From Chitinophaga caseinilytica (lineage in GTDB: Bacteria > Bacteroidota > Bacteroidia > Chitinophagales > Chitinophagaceae): a stretch of 64,000 nt of DNA. The notes beneath the pieces are model-generated. The model had not been told where the DNA came from, ran no database searches, and saw only the letters and a program-made list of their open reading frames with translations. Below, in pieces: positions 1 through 7,910 of this stretch. Numbering within the stretch: position 1 is the first letter of the stretch; each line of letters opens with the position of its first letter. A program made the position numbers and the translations under genes. The stretch covers positions 5,749,001 to 5,813,000 of the forward strand of contig NZ_CP150096.1 of the NCBI RefSeq assembly GCF_038396765.1. The letters are read 5' to 3'.

Positions 1-154
1 TGTCGGTGGACGTCCCTTGCAGGTAATTGCCGCCGTTCTTGAAAAGCCCGGCCGGCGTGGAGATTTTGGTTTGTGCGGCGGCATTGTTCGCCATGAGGAG
101 GCATCCTGCGAAAAACAGGCAAGCCAATGTAATGTTGCGGAGTTGTGTGCTCAT
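1..154 (-). CDS. Secreted protein, 5' part only (runs off left edge)
   Basis: Only the first 51 codons are in the window. The translation begins MSTQLRNITLACLFF and has a typical Sec signal peptide: a polar start, a hydrophobic core and an AAAQ-type cleavage region near residue 28. The mature part starts TKISTPAGLFKNGG. The start lies 4 bp downstream of the stop of the preceding secreted-protein gene, so the two are probably cotranscribed. The function cannot be told from this fragment; an exported or surface protein is all that is supported. Confidence 0.6.
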   Translation of the reverse strand, partial: MSTQLRNITLACLFFAGCLLMANNAAAQTKISTPAGLFKNGGNYLQGTSTD

Positions 155-158
155 ATGA

Positions 159-1505
159 TCAGGGATTGTTTTGAATAGTTAATGCAGGTGATGCGGCTTT
201 CGGCATTACGTTCACTGTTACCGAAGCCTGTGTTTCAGTGTTCGTGCAACCGGTGCGCTGCGCCTCCACGTTGAAAGTGTAATTACCCGGCGTAGTGATC
301 ACCGGCGTGATGCTGTTGCCCGTTCCGATAAATGTGGTGCCGTTGTACCAGCGGTACGTGGCGCAGGATTCCGGCGAATTCACCGACAGGGAAATGCCCG
401 ACACCTGCGTGATACAAACGGGATTGGGCCCGGCGGAACCGTTGAGCGTAAAGGACACCGATGGCTGCCGGGCAATACGGGTAACGTCGAGCAGTTTGAG
501 GGTGAGGAGCACGCCGGCAACGGCGTTGAGCTTGATCTCCACCCGGTCGAACGATCCGGCGATGGCGGCGGTGAGGATATTGACGGGGCTTCCCGGCGCC
601 AGGAGCCGCAGTTGCAGGCCGGTGGCCGCGTTGGTGATGGGCGCCCCTACAGGCGTGCTGCCCAGGTATGGCTGGATGCTGAAATTCCCCAGCAGCAACA
701 GGTCGAGCAGGGAGCCGCCCTGCCTTTCGATCATGATGCGGACGGAGTCTCCCGGCACCGAAGCCGTATTGAAAACGACGGTCTCGTACACGCTGCCGGC
801 GGCGTTCACGCCCATGTTCAGCACCGCGGCGCTGGTAAGGTCGGCATCCACCGCGTTCCATTCATTCGTTACGGAGCCGATACCTACAATATTGAGCGCC
901 GGGATCACGCCGCTTAATACATCCACGACGCCGTTGCAGGCAATTGAACTATTGGTGTTCTTGTAGTAATAGGCTTCGTAGACTTTCATGCTGTAGGCGA
1001 TGCCGATGCCGTTCACGGTGATCACGACCCCGTCGAAATTCTGGCTGGGGACGAAAGACAGTTCCATCGTGGCGGTGCCGTTGACCAGGCCGAGGAGTTG
1101 CGGATCGTCGAGTTTTTCTGTGGCGATGTTGACTTTGGTGCCACCGGTCCCGTTGTAATATCCCTGGATGGTGAAACTGGGCAACAGGGCGAGAAAGCCG
1201 CTGAATGTGGACACTTTCAGGTAAACCCGCGTGCCGCCATTCACCTTCTGCTGGAAACCCAGCCATTGTTTGGCAGGGGTCAACAATCCCGCCGTAAGCG
1301 TGGACGGCGTAGTGACATTCCCGTCAACGGCATCGGTTTCATTCCCAACGTTGCCGGACTTTTCGGATGAACTGGCATATTGCCGGATCTGCCGGGTGCA
1401 TTGTGCATCGGCCATTGCCGGCCAGGCGAGCCAGATCAGCAGCAATATTTTGCCCAGGAAATGTGAAGCGCGGAGAAAATATGTTTTCGAAGGATACGGC
1501 CTCAT
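159..1505 (-). CDS. Secreted protein with two internal repeats and an Ig-like domain
   Basis: A 448-residue protein with an N-terminal signal peptide (hydrophobic stretch about residues 17-33, then ADAQ). Residues about 50-185 and 205-345 look like two copies of one beta-rich module: each starts with a ...AVD... segment and ends with a conserved KV/L-x-x-Y/V stretch. Residues about 345-430 resemble the Ig-like/PKD domains of Bacteroidota surface proteins, including the SCATYRWYNG and NYTFNVEA strands. The chain stops soon after that domain, where larger relatives usually carry more Ig-like repeats and a sorting domain, so it may be short for its type. It is followed after 4 bp by another exported-protein gene. 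Probable surface or adhesin-like role; the ligand is unknown. Confidence 0.65.
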   Translation of the reverse strand: MRPYPSKTYFLRASHFLGKILLLIWLAWPAMADAQCTRQIRQYASSSEKSGNVGNETDAVDGNVTTPSTLTAGLLTPAKQWLGFQQKVNGGTRVYLKVSTFSGFLALLPSFTIQGYYNGTGGTKVNIATEKLDDPQLLGLVNGTATMELSFVPSQNFDGVVITVNGIGIAYSMKVYEAYYYKNTNSSIACNGVVDVLSGVIPALNIVGIGSVTNEWNAVDADLTSAAVLNMGVNAAGSVYETVVFNTASVPGDSVRIMIERQGGSLLDLLLLGNFSIQPYLGSTPVGAPITNAATGLQLRLLAPGSPVNILTAAIAGSFDRVEIKLNAVAGVLLTLKLLDVTRIARQPSVSFTLNGSAGPNPVCITQVSGISLSVNSPESCATYRWYNGTTFIGTGNSITPVITTPGNYTFNVEAQRTGCTNTETQASVTVNVMPKAASPALTIQNNP

Positions 1506-1592
1506 AGGCGGGATACGGCTGCGCGGGGATTAAAAAGCCCGCTGTCATACGAAATAACCGATTATACCGCTGCAGGGATGTTGTGAACGGAG

Positions 1593-1640
1593 AATGAACA
1601 AAGATGGATGAACGGAATGCAAAATGAACAAAATGAACAA
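1593..1640 (-). repeat. Three AATGAACAA repeats in the leader of the secreted-protein gene
   Basis: AATGAACAA occurs at 1593-1601, 1623-1631 and 1632-1640. The last two are directly adjacent and the first is 30 bp away. They lie 88-135 bp upstream of the start of the secreted-protein gene read on the minus strand, where they appear as TTGTTCATT. They could be regulator half-sites or simple low-complexity sequence. Confidence 0.35.
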
Positions 1641-1735
1641 GATAAGTTTTCAGTCATTAACAAATATTCCCATTTGCATTATGCGTTATTAATTTTTTCA
1701 ATTAATTAATTTTTACAATATTCATTTCAGGCATG

Positions 1736-1759
1736 AAAAAACCCGCCGTTCCGGCGGGC
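1736..1759 (-). terminator. Rho-independent terminator after the duplicated lipoprotein end
   Basis: On the minus strand CCCGCC, a GGAAC loop and GGCGGG are followed by a run of T. It lies about 25 bp past the last stop codon of the duplicated lipoprotein 3' end and would end that transcript. Confidence 0.75.
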
Positions 1760-1783
1760 CTTACTGTTGATCAGGAATCGCTA

Positions 1784-1900
1784 TTACTTCGGGTTCGTCT
1801 TCACCACGATCCATCCCGCCGAAGCACCATCGTCTGTCGGCGTCGCCTGCACCCAAATGATATTGTCTGCCCGGCGGATCACGTACGTTGCCGGATCCAT
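1784..1900 (-). pseudogene. 38-codon duplicated 3' end of the lipoprotein gene
   Basis: This short open frame (MDPATYVIRRADN... to ...VVKTNPK) repeats the last 35 or so codons of the gene immediately upstream (1901-2500). Its ATG directly follows the TAA of that gene, so it could be translated by reinitiation. The copies differ at four bases: two silent changes (ACG/ACA, GGC/GGT) and one codon swap (GAA/AAG, Glu to Lys). It lacks a signal peptide and most of the parent protein, so it is best read as a partial tandem duplication or the remnant of a deleted paralogue. Confidence 0.7.
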
Positions 1901-2010
1901 TTACTTCGGGTTCGTTTCCACCACGATCCATCCCGCCGAAGCGCCATCGTCCGTCGGCGTCGCCTGCACCCAAATGATATTGTCTGCCCGGCGGATCACG
2001 TACGTTGCCG
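1784..2010. repeat. 110-bp tandem direct repeat, period 117 bp
   Basis: Bases 1784-1893 and 1901-2010 match at 106 of 110 positions. The period is 117 bp, exactly 39 codons. A 7-bp spacer (1894-1900) contributes the ATG of the downstream mini-ORF. The repeat covers the 3' end of the lipoprotein gene including its stop codon. Confidence 0.9.
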
Positions 2011-2500
2011 TAGGCTTGAACCCGATAAACCCGTAACCGCTGTTGAACCGTAAACGGTTTTGCTCGATCTCCGTTATCCGGTCAGACGGCACCTGGCTCT
2101 CGTTCACCTTCACACCTCCCAACGCTACCACACTGTCACCCACCGCTTGCAGGAAAGCCGCGTCCGACCAGGTGCCTCCACCCTTCACGCGACTGAAAAA
2201 CACGTTGCCTTTCACCACCTCGAAATGATCGCCGACCCAAAACAGGGCGCTGTCTCCTTTCGCAATGGGGTTTTGCTCCGCATTGGCATAGTCTTTCCCC
2301 AGACTTACGTACGGGAATGTGCCCAAAGGTTTGTCCGACACCGGGACCTTCTCCAGCGAGAACGCCGCCGTTGCCGCAGGTGCCTCCACCGGCGCGGGAG
2401 TTTCCGGAATGGAGTCTGAAGTCGTTTTCTTTCCGCCGTTGTTGCAGGCGGCCAGCAGGATCGCTGCTGAAATAGTGAGGTAAATGGTTTTGTGCTGCAT
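1901..2500 (-). CDS. Lipoprotein of unknown function
   Basis: A 199-residue protein starting MQHKTIYLTISAAILLAACNN, with a type II signal peptide and lipobox LLAAC (Cys about 19), so it should be lipid-anchored. A low-complexity Thr/Pro/Ala linker (residues 25-46) precedes a compact domain (about 50-199) with the stretches VSLGKDYANAEQ, FWVGDHFEVVKG and IIWVQATPTDDG. I do not recognise the family. The last 110 bp of the gene are repeated directly downstream. The gene diverges from the sigma factor gene at 2748. Confidence 0.7.
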   Translation of the reverse strand: MQHKTIYLTISAAILLAACNNGGKKTTSDSIPETPAPVEAPAATAAFSLEKVPVSDKPLGTFPYVSLGKDYANAEQNPIAKGDSALFWVGDHFEVVKGNVFFSRVKGGGTWSDAAFLQAVGDSVVALGGVKVNESQVPSDRITEIEQNRLRFNSGYGFIGFKPTATYVIRRADNIIWVQATPTDDGASAGWIVVETNPK

Positions 2501-2747
2501 ATGTTCCGATTTTAGGGGTGTCCAAATATACGGGATTCCAATATTCTCCTGCCGCGCACGGATACATTTGCAATGAATTCCGATACACCTCTCGCTTCCC
2601 GTCTTTAACGTATATCTGAATCCACCGTACCCACTTTTTCACCTGCAGAAATGCGGCGAAAAGTGACGCCCCCCTTTTTCCGGACACGAAATTCCCTATC
2701 TTGTGGGGAAACAAACAGACCAGCAGACCAAAGTCTTATCCTTGCAT
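2501..2747. promoter_or_regulatory. Divergent promoter region, lipoprotein / sigma factor
   Basis: This 247-bp gap separates divergent genes and should hold both promoters. A weak match to the Bacteroidota -7 box, TATCTTGT at 2697-2704, sits about 45 bp before the sigma-factor ATG at 2748. I see no coding potential or strong hairpin. Confidence 0.35.
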
Positions 2748-3290
2748 ATGTTCGATGAGCGCCACATCTGGGCCAGGTTTTGCGAAGGGGAAAAAGCAGC
2801 CTTCCGGGAATTGTACGACCATTTTTACACGCGGATGTTCGTGTGGGGATGTAAATGGTTGAAAGGGGAAGAAGCTTTTGTCAGGGATACGTTGCATGAT
2901 TTTTTCATTTATCTCTGGGAACGGCGCACCCGTCTTTCCCAACCAGCCCATCTCTCCGCCTACCTGCTCACGTCCTTCAAACGCCGTTTGACGGACGGGT
3001 GGGAAAAGGAATTGCAGTCTTCCGGGCTCGACAACCTGGCCGATCAATCCGAATCAGATATGACCGAAGCGGAAACGTTCTCCGCGCAGTTCGCCCTCGT
3101 GCAGGCGGCGTTGGCCAACCTTTCGCCTGCGCAGCGCGAGGTGATCGAAATGCGGTACCTCGCCGGCATGAGCCCCGAACAGATCGCCGCCCATAAAAAC
3201 ACGAGTCTCCGCACGGTGTACAACCTCATGCACCGGGGCATCACCCAACTCCGCCGCCAGGTGGGCAGCCAGCATTTGTTCTTCCTCTAA
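2748..3290 (+). CDS. ECF-type RNA polymerase sigma factor (system 1)
   Basis: This is a sigma-70 family ECF factor of about 180 residues. Region 2 covers roughly residues 8-85 (FRELYDHFYTRMFVWG, then RDTLHDFFIYLWERR) and region 4 about 115-170 (LSPAQREVIEMRYLAGMSPEQIA and the recognition helix TSLRTVYNLMHRGI). It is followed by a FecR-type anti-sigma gene and a SusC/SusD pair. By established knowledge of such loci it should drive the uptake genes when the anti-sigma factor releases it. The start is ambiguous: a GTG at 2703 would add 15 residues, but the ATG at 2748 begins where family similarity begins. Confidence 0.85.
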   Translation: MFDERHIWARFCEGEKAAFRELYDHFYTRMFVWGCKWLKGEEAFVRDTLHDFFIYLWERRTRLSQPAHLSAYLLTSFKRRLTDGWEKELQSSGLDNLADQSESDMTEAETFSAQFALVQAALANLSPAQREVIEMRYLAGMSPEQIAAHKNTSLRTVYNLMHRGITQLRRQVGSQHLFFL

Positions 3291-3378
3291 CCCGATCTTC
3301 CATCCTCCTGAAAAAAATTTTCAAACCGCGTGGTAAATCCATCCCGGTTTTGCCTCTGTCTTGTTAAAAAAAGGCTCC

Positions 3379-4374
3379 ATGGGGGAATTTACGGCTGCAA
3401 AACTGGCCACGCTACCATCTTTCATCAACTACTGCCACGGTACCGACCGCGCCGATGCCGCGTATTGGGAACGCTATCTACAGGAGCATCCTGCAAAAGC
3501 GCCCATGATCGCCGAAGCGCGCGAGCTGGTCAACATCGGCAGCTGGATGGTGCGGGGTGAAAAAGAAAAATCCGCCGCCCTCGACCGGCTCGATGCCTAC
3601 CTGGCTGCACCGGTTGTGGCCCGCAGTCGCCGGCGTTACCTCCCCTATGTAGCAGCGGCCGCATCCGTGGCGGTCCTCATCGCCGCGGCGATTTTCCTCA
3701 CCCGGCCCAAACACGCGCCCATCGCGCCCGTCATCGAAACCGCCGCGCAGAACGCCCGCAAGAACCTCTTATTGCCGGACAGCAGCGTTGTGCTACTGGA
3801 ACATGGCACGCTCGTGGAACTGGAAAATGATTACGGCAACCATCGCCGCCTCGTACGACTGGAAGGCACCGCCTATTTCAAAGTGGTCCAAGATCCCCGC
3901 AAACCCTTCAGCGTGCTGGCGGGAGAATACCTGATCACGGCGCTGGGCACTTCCTTCCGCGTGAGCATCCGGCCGGATAGTTTGCAGGTGTTGCTGGAAG
4001 AAGGTAAGGTGAAAGTGGAATATGTAGCCGGTAAAAAACCGGAGCTTATTGCCGTGCTCGGGCCTTCAGACCGGCTCGATCTCCGCCCCGGCGCCACCGC
4101 TGCGCCGCAGCGCGGCACGTTCCGGGCTGCCGAGCTCCACACCTGGAAAGCAGAAGAAATCGTATTCGACAATACGCCGCTCACCGAGGCCGTCCGCCAG
4201 TTGGAAGCGGTATATAATATCCGGATAGCGTTGCAGGATTTCGATCCGAAAAAGGAAACCTTCTCGGGGAGGTTCCGCAACGACCGACTGACCGAAGTGC
4301 TCGAAGTGCTTTGCTTTACATTAAACAAGCGATATGAGATAAACGAGGATTCTACCGAAATCATTATTCATTAA
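3379..4374 (+). CDS. FecR-family anti-sigma factor with DUF4974 domain (system 1)
   Basis: An inner-membrane anti-sigma factor. A short cytoplasmic N-terminal domain is followed by one transmembrane helix (about residues 92-113, AAASVAVLIAAAIFL), a periplasmic FecR domain (about 125-225, with the typical LLPDSSVVLLEHGT and TAYFKV strands) and a C-terminal DUF4974 domain (about 250-330, FDNTPLTEAVRQLEAVYNI). DUF4974 resembles the STN domain of SusC and probably contacts it. I chose the ATG at 3379 because an A-rich AAAAAAAGG stretch lies just before it; a TTG at 3361 is possible. It lies between the sigma gene and susC, and susC starts 21 bp after its stop. Confidence 0.88.
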   Translation: MGEFTAAKLATLPSFINYCHGTDRADAAYWERYLQEHPAKAPMIAEARELVNIGSWMVRGEKEKSAALDRLDAYLAAPVVARSRRRYLPYVAAAASVAVLIAAAIFLTRPKHAPIAPVIETAAQNARKNLLLPDSSVVLLEHGTLVELENDYGNHRRLVRLEGTAYFKVVQDPRKPFSVLAGEYLITALGTSFRVSIRPDSLQVLLEEGKVKVEYVAGKKPELIAVLGPSDRLDLRPGATAAPQRGTFRAAELHTWKAEEIVFDNTPLTEAVRQLEAVYNIRIALQDFDPKKETFSGRFRNDRLTEVLEVLCFTLNKRYEINEDSTEIIIH

Positions 4375-4395
4375 TCAACCAACATAGCAAGCGTT

Positions 4396-7300
4396 ATGCA
4401 ATGTATTCGCCGACTGTTGTCTTCACGGACGACGCTACTCTTTATTGCCCTTACCTTACCGGGCCAGCTGCTGCCCACGCAGGTGCTGCACGCCCGCCAG
4501 CAGGAAACGGCCGGTTTCCAGAAGGAGCCCGTCGAGAAGGTTTTCAAAACTTTGGGCGCCCGGTACAAGGTCCGCTTCTTCTATACCGGTTCCGTGACCG
4601 CGAAGAACGCCGTCATTTCCATGCCGCAAAACACCCGCAGCCTCGAAGAGGCGTTGCAGTACCTGACGGAACATTATGATTTCCTTTTCCGGCAGCAGGA
4701 CAATATGATCAGTGTAAGCCTGAAAAGCGCCCGCTCGCTGGACCCCGTGTACCAGGAGCGCGTGGTGAAAGGGCGCGTGGGCCTGCTCGACGGCGACCGG
4801 ATCATCTATGCGCCAGGCGTCACCGTTCGTGAAAGTGGCACCACCAGCGCCACCATCACCGATGAAAAGGGATATTTCAATCTCAAGCTGAAAGGCAACT
4901 CGTCGCAGCTCATCATCAGTTATCTCGGATACGAGACCAGCCAACAGGAAGCAGGCGCCAACACCATGCTCAACGTGACGCTGAAACCTGCTGCCCAGGC
5001 CATCCGCGAAGTAGTGATCTCCACCGGCTACCAATCCCTCGCGAAGAAAAACACCACCGGCGCGTATTCCTCCCTTTCTCCGCAGGAGATCGAGCGCAGG
5101 AGCAGCCAGTCGCTCAATCAGATCCTGGAAGGCAGCATCCCCGGGCTTACACTGGCCACACGGTACACAGGCCTTGCGCGCGACCGCCAGTCGGCCGGCG
5201 TAGACCTGCAGATGCGCGGCGGCAGTGCCATCGCTGTTGACAGGAACCAGCCGCTGATCGTGGTAGACGGGTTCCCGGTGAACCAGTTGCCGGACAATAT
5301 GAACGACGTGGAAAAGATCGACGTGCTCAAAGACGCGGCAGCAGCGGCGATCTGGGGCGCCCGCGCTTCCAATGGCGTGATCGTCATTACCACCAAACGT
5401 GGCAAAGACGGGAAAGTCCGCATCAACTACGCCGCCAATACGTATTTCACGCAACGGCCGGATTACTCGAAGCTGCATCGCGCTTCGGCTACAGATATCC
5501 TGGATTACGACAAGGAATTGTACGATAAAGGGTATGTTTTCCCGGCGATGTTCGCGGGCGGCACCAACGGCTATTCCCCGTCTTTCGACCTGCTCCTCCG
5601 CCTCGACGCCGGCGATATCAGCCAGTCTGACTACACCCGCATGCGCGACTCCCTGGGCGGCATTTCCAACCAAAGCCAGATCCGCGACGGGCTCACCCGC
5701 ACCGGCATCCGGCAGAACCATTACCTCTCGTTTTCTGGCGGTAGCGACCGGTACCGCTATATGATTTCCGGATCGTACGACAATAACAAATCGAACTTCA
5801 TCGGCAACAAGGAAGAACTCTTCCAGCTCAACGCCCGCAACGATATCGAAGTAACCCGCAACTTCAGCGTGAACGTAGACATCAACGCCATTTCCGGCAG
5901 TTCGAAAGCCGCCGGGGCTTCCAATTTCGATGTCCAGCAATTGCCGCCATACCAGTTGCTGCGCGACGAACAGGGCAATTACATCCGCGAATACATCGCA
6001 TTCAATAAAGGCTCCAACGACGAGATCGTAAAAATGGGGTATCTCGACAACGGCAGAAACCTCATCGAAGAATCGCTGCTGGCCGATAACCTTACCAAAA
6101 AATTCGGCATCCGCGCGAAAATTGGTGCGGCATGGAAAATCTGGAAAGGCCTGACGGTCAATTCCAGCTTCCTGTACGACCGGTTGAAATCCAGCACCAG
6201 GAAGATCACCGATAAAGACGCCTACGCCGCCCGTTCCTACATCAACCGCTACGCCAACGTGGAAAACGGGAAGGTAATTTTCAATATCCCTATCGGCAAC
6301 ATGCTCGACCAGTCGGAAACCTCCTACAACAACTGGGCGTGGCGCTCACAACTGAACTACTCCACGCTGATCGATTCCAAACACTTTATAAGCGCGATCG
6401 CCGGTTTCGAAATGAAGAAAAACGTCACCGACGGGTTCAGCTTCCGGAAATTCGGGTACGACGACGAGCTGCTGGCCTGGCAATACATCGATCAGAAAAA
6501 ACTCGCACAGCCCGGGTTGATCTGGTGGAACGGCAGTGGACTCGCATCATTCGATCCCAACAGCCTCGACCGGTTCAGCTACAACGATGTGCGCGAACGG
6601 TCTTACTATGGGACTGCCGTGTATACTTACGACGACCGATATACCTTCACAGGAAGCTACCGGGTAGACCAGTCGAACATGTTCGGCGCCGATCCCAAAT
6701 ACCGCCGCACCCCGTTATGGTCTGTGGGTGGCGCGTGGAACGTGGCCGAAGAAAACTTCTTCCGCGTACCGGCCGTGAGCATGCTGAAACTCCGCGTTAC
6801 CGCGGGCCTCACGGGCAACTACGACCGCGAGACTACGCCCTTGCTGGTAGCCACCCGTACCTTCCAGGCCGCCCTGGCGGATTATCGCGCACGCGTCAAC
6901 TACTACAACCCGAAACTCCGCTGGGAACGCACGCGTACCATCAACGCCGGGCTTGACCTCGGTTTGCTGAAAGACAGGTTCCAGGTGTCGGTAGACGTGT
7001 ACAACCGTTATGGGTACGACCTGCTCGGCAGCGTGCTGCTCGACCCTACGGTGGGCTTCAACACGTTCAAGATCAACGCATCGAAGATGACCAACAAGGG
7101 TGTAGACCTCGCTATCCAGGCCAACATTATCGACGGGAAGGGATTCCGCTGGTCGTCTCGCCTGAACGCCGGTTTCAACAAAAACAAGATCACCGACAAC
7201 AAGATCCAGGATAGTAACCCTGCCATTAGCCGGGTGAGCGGCGGCGGCACGTATGTGGAAGGTTACCCGCGCGAAGCATTCTGGAGCTACCGCTGGGCGG

Positions 7301-7755
7301 GGCTGGACGAGCGCGGCAATCCGCTCGTGTATGGAGACAACAACGAGAAAGTGAAGCAGGCCGTGCTCTCTTCGCTGGTGAACAATGGCGTATACAGGGC
7401 GCCTTATTCAGGAGGGTTTACGAACATCTTCTATTACAAAGACATCTTTGCCAGCGCGTTCCTGACATACAATTTCGGCAACATCATCCGCCGGTATACA
7501 CCGGATATGAACGGGCTCGCCTTCGGCACCAACTACGACGCACGCGTGTCTGAACGTTGGCGCAAACCGGGCGACGAAGCCGCTACCGACCTGGCTTCCA
7601 TCACCCTTCCTGGGACCCGGCCGATTTCTATGACGGCCGCGAACGTGCGATCCAGTATTCGACCAACAGCGAAATGCCCGGCGCTTACATCCGTCTCCGT
7701 GAGGTGCAGCTCGGATATAAATTGCCTTCCACGCTCCTCAAGCGCAGCTTCCTGA
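4396..7755 (+). CDS. SusC/RagA-type TonB-dependent transporter, frameshifted near its 3' end (system 1)
   Basis: An outer-membrane TonB-dependent importer of the SusC family. It has a signal peptide, an STN domain (about residues 38-110), a carboxypeptidase-D-like beta domain (about 125-205), a plug domain (about 215-335, with the GGSAIAVDRNQPLIVVDGFP stretch) and a beta-barrel. The frame is lost at the C-run 7604-7606. After DLASIT the reading turns into unrelated residues and stops at 7755, while the true barrel end continues in another frame to 7907. Inserting one C gives ...LASITPSWDPADFYDGRER..., a natural family sequence. As written, the product lacks about 100 C-terminal residues including the last strands. 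The cause is either a real mutation or a base-calling error. Confidence 0.85.
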   Translation: MQCIRRLLSSRTTLLFIALTLPGQLLPTQVLHARQQETAGFQKEPVEKVFKTLGARYKVRFFYTGSVTAKNAVISMPQNTRSLEEALQYLTEHYDFLFRQQDNMISVSLKSARSLDPVYQERVVKGRVGLLDGDRIIYAPGVTVRESGTTSATITDEKGYFNLKLKGNSSQLIISYLGYETSQQEAGANTMLNVTLKPAAQAIREVVISTGYQSLAKKNTTGAYSSLSPQEIERRSSQSLNQILEGSIPGLTLATRYTGLARDRQSAGVDLQMRGGSAIAVDRNQPLIVVDGFPVNQLPDNMNDVEKIDVLKDAAAAAIWGARASNGVIVITTKRGKDGKVRINYAANTYFTQRPDYSKLHRASATDILDYDKELYDKGYVFPAMFAGGTNGYSPSFDLLLRLDAGDISQSDYTRMRDSLGGISNQSQIRDGLTRTGIRQNHYLSFSGGSDRYRYMISGSYDNNKSNFIGNKEELFQLNARNDIEVTRNFSVNVDINAISGSSKAAGASNFDVQQLPPYQLLRDEQGNYIREYIAFNKGSNDEIVKMGYLDNGRNLIEESLLADNLTKKFGIRAKIGAAWKIWKGLTVNSSFLYDRLKSSTRKITDKDAYAARSYINRYANVENGKVIFNIPIGNMLDQSETSYNNWAWRSQLNYSTLIDSKHFISAIAGFEMKKNVTDGFSFRKFGYDDELLAWQYIDQKKLAQPGLIWWNGSGLASFDPNSLDRFSYNDVRERSYYGTAVYTYDDRYTFTGSYRVDQSNMFGADPKYRRTPLWSVGGAWNVAEENFFRVPAVSMLKLRVTAGLTGNYDRETTPLLVATRTFQAALADYRARVNYYNPKLRWERTRTINAGLDLGLLKDRFQVSVDVYNRYGYDLLGSVLLDPTVGFNTFKINASKMTNKGVDLAIQANIIDGKGFRWSSRLNAGFNKNKITDNKIQDSNPAISRVSGGGTYVEGYPREAFWSYRWAGLDERGNPLVYGDNNEKVKQAVLSSLVNNGVYRAPYSGGFTNIFYYKDIFASAFLTYNFGNIIRRYTPDMNGLAFGTNYDARVSERWRKPGDEAATDLASITLPGTRPISMTAANVRSSIRPTAKCPALTSVSVRCSSDINCLPRSSSAAS

Positions 7756-7907
7756 AAAGCGTTTCCGTAGTAGCGCAGATGAACAATGTGGCGCTGTGGA
7801 AGAAAAACAAATTCGGCATCGATCCCGAAGCGGTAGATCCGGTGACGGGAACGTATTTCCTGCCTGAACCGCGCGTTACTACATTGACTTTAAGGGTTGA
7901 CCTGTAA
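7557..7907 (+). pseudogene. 3' remainder of the frameshifted susC (last barrel strands)
   Basis: From about 7607 this frame encodes PSWDPADFYDGRERAIQYS and later SEMPGAYIRLREVQLGYKLP, VVAQMNNVALWKKNKFGIDPE and a C-terminal TLTLRVDL strand. These are the standard final strands of a SusC barrel. The frame is the continuation of the gene that begins at 4396. The residues before about 7607 in this frame are not family-like, so this is not an independent gene. The stop lies 3 bp before the susD start. Confidence 0.8.
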
Positions 7908-7910
7908 AAA

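Noticed and set aside
4456..5940. 494-codon minus-strand open frame inside the first susC
   Set aside because: Antisense of a well-supported SusC frame; no recognisable domain or plausible start.
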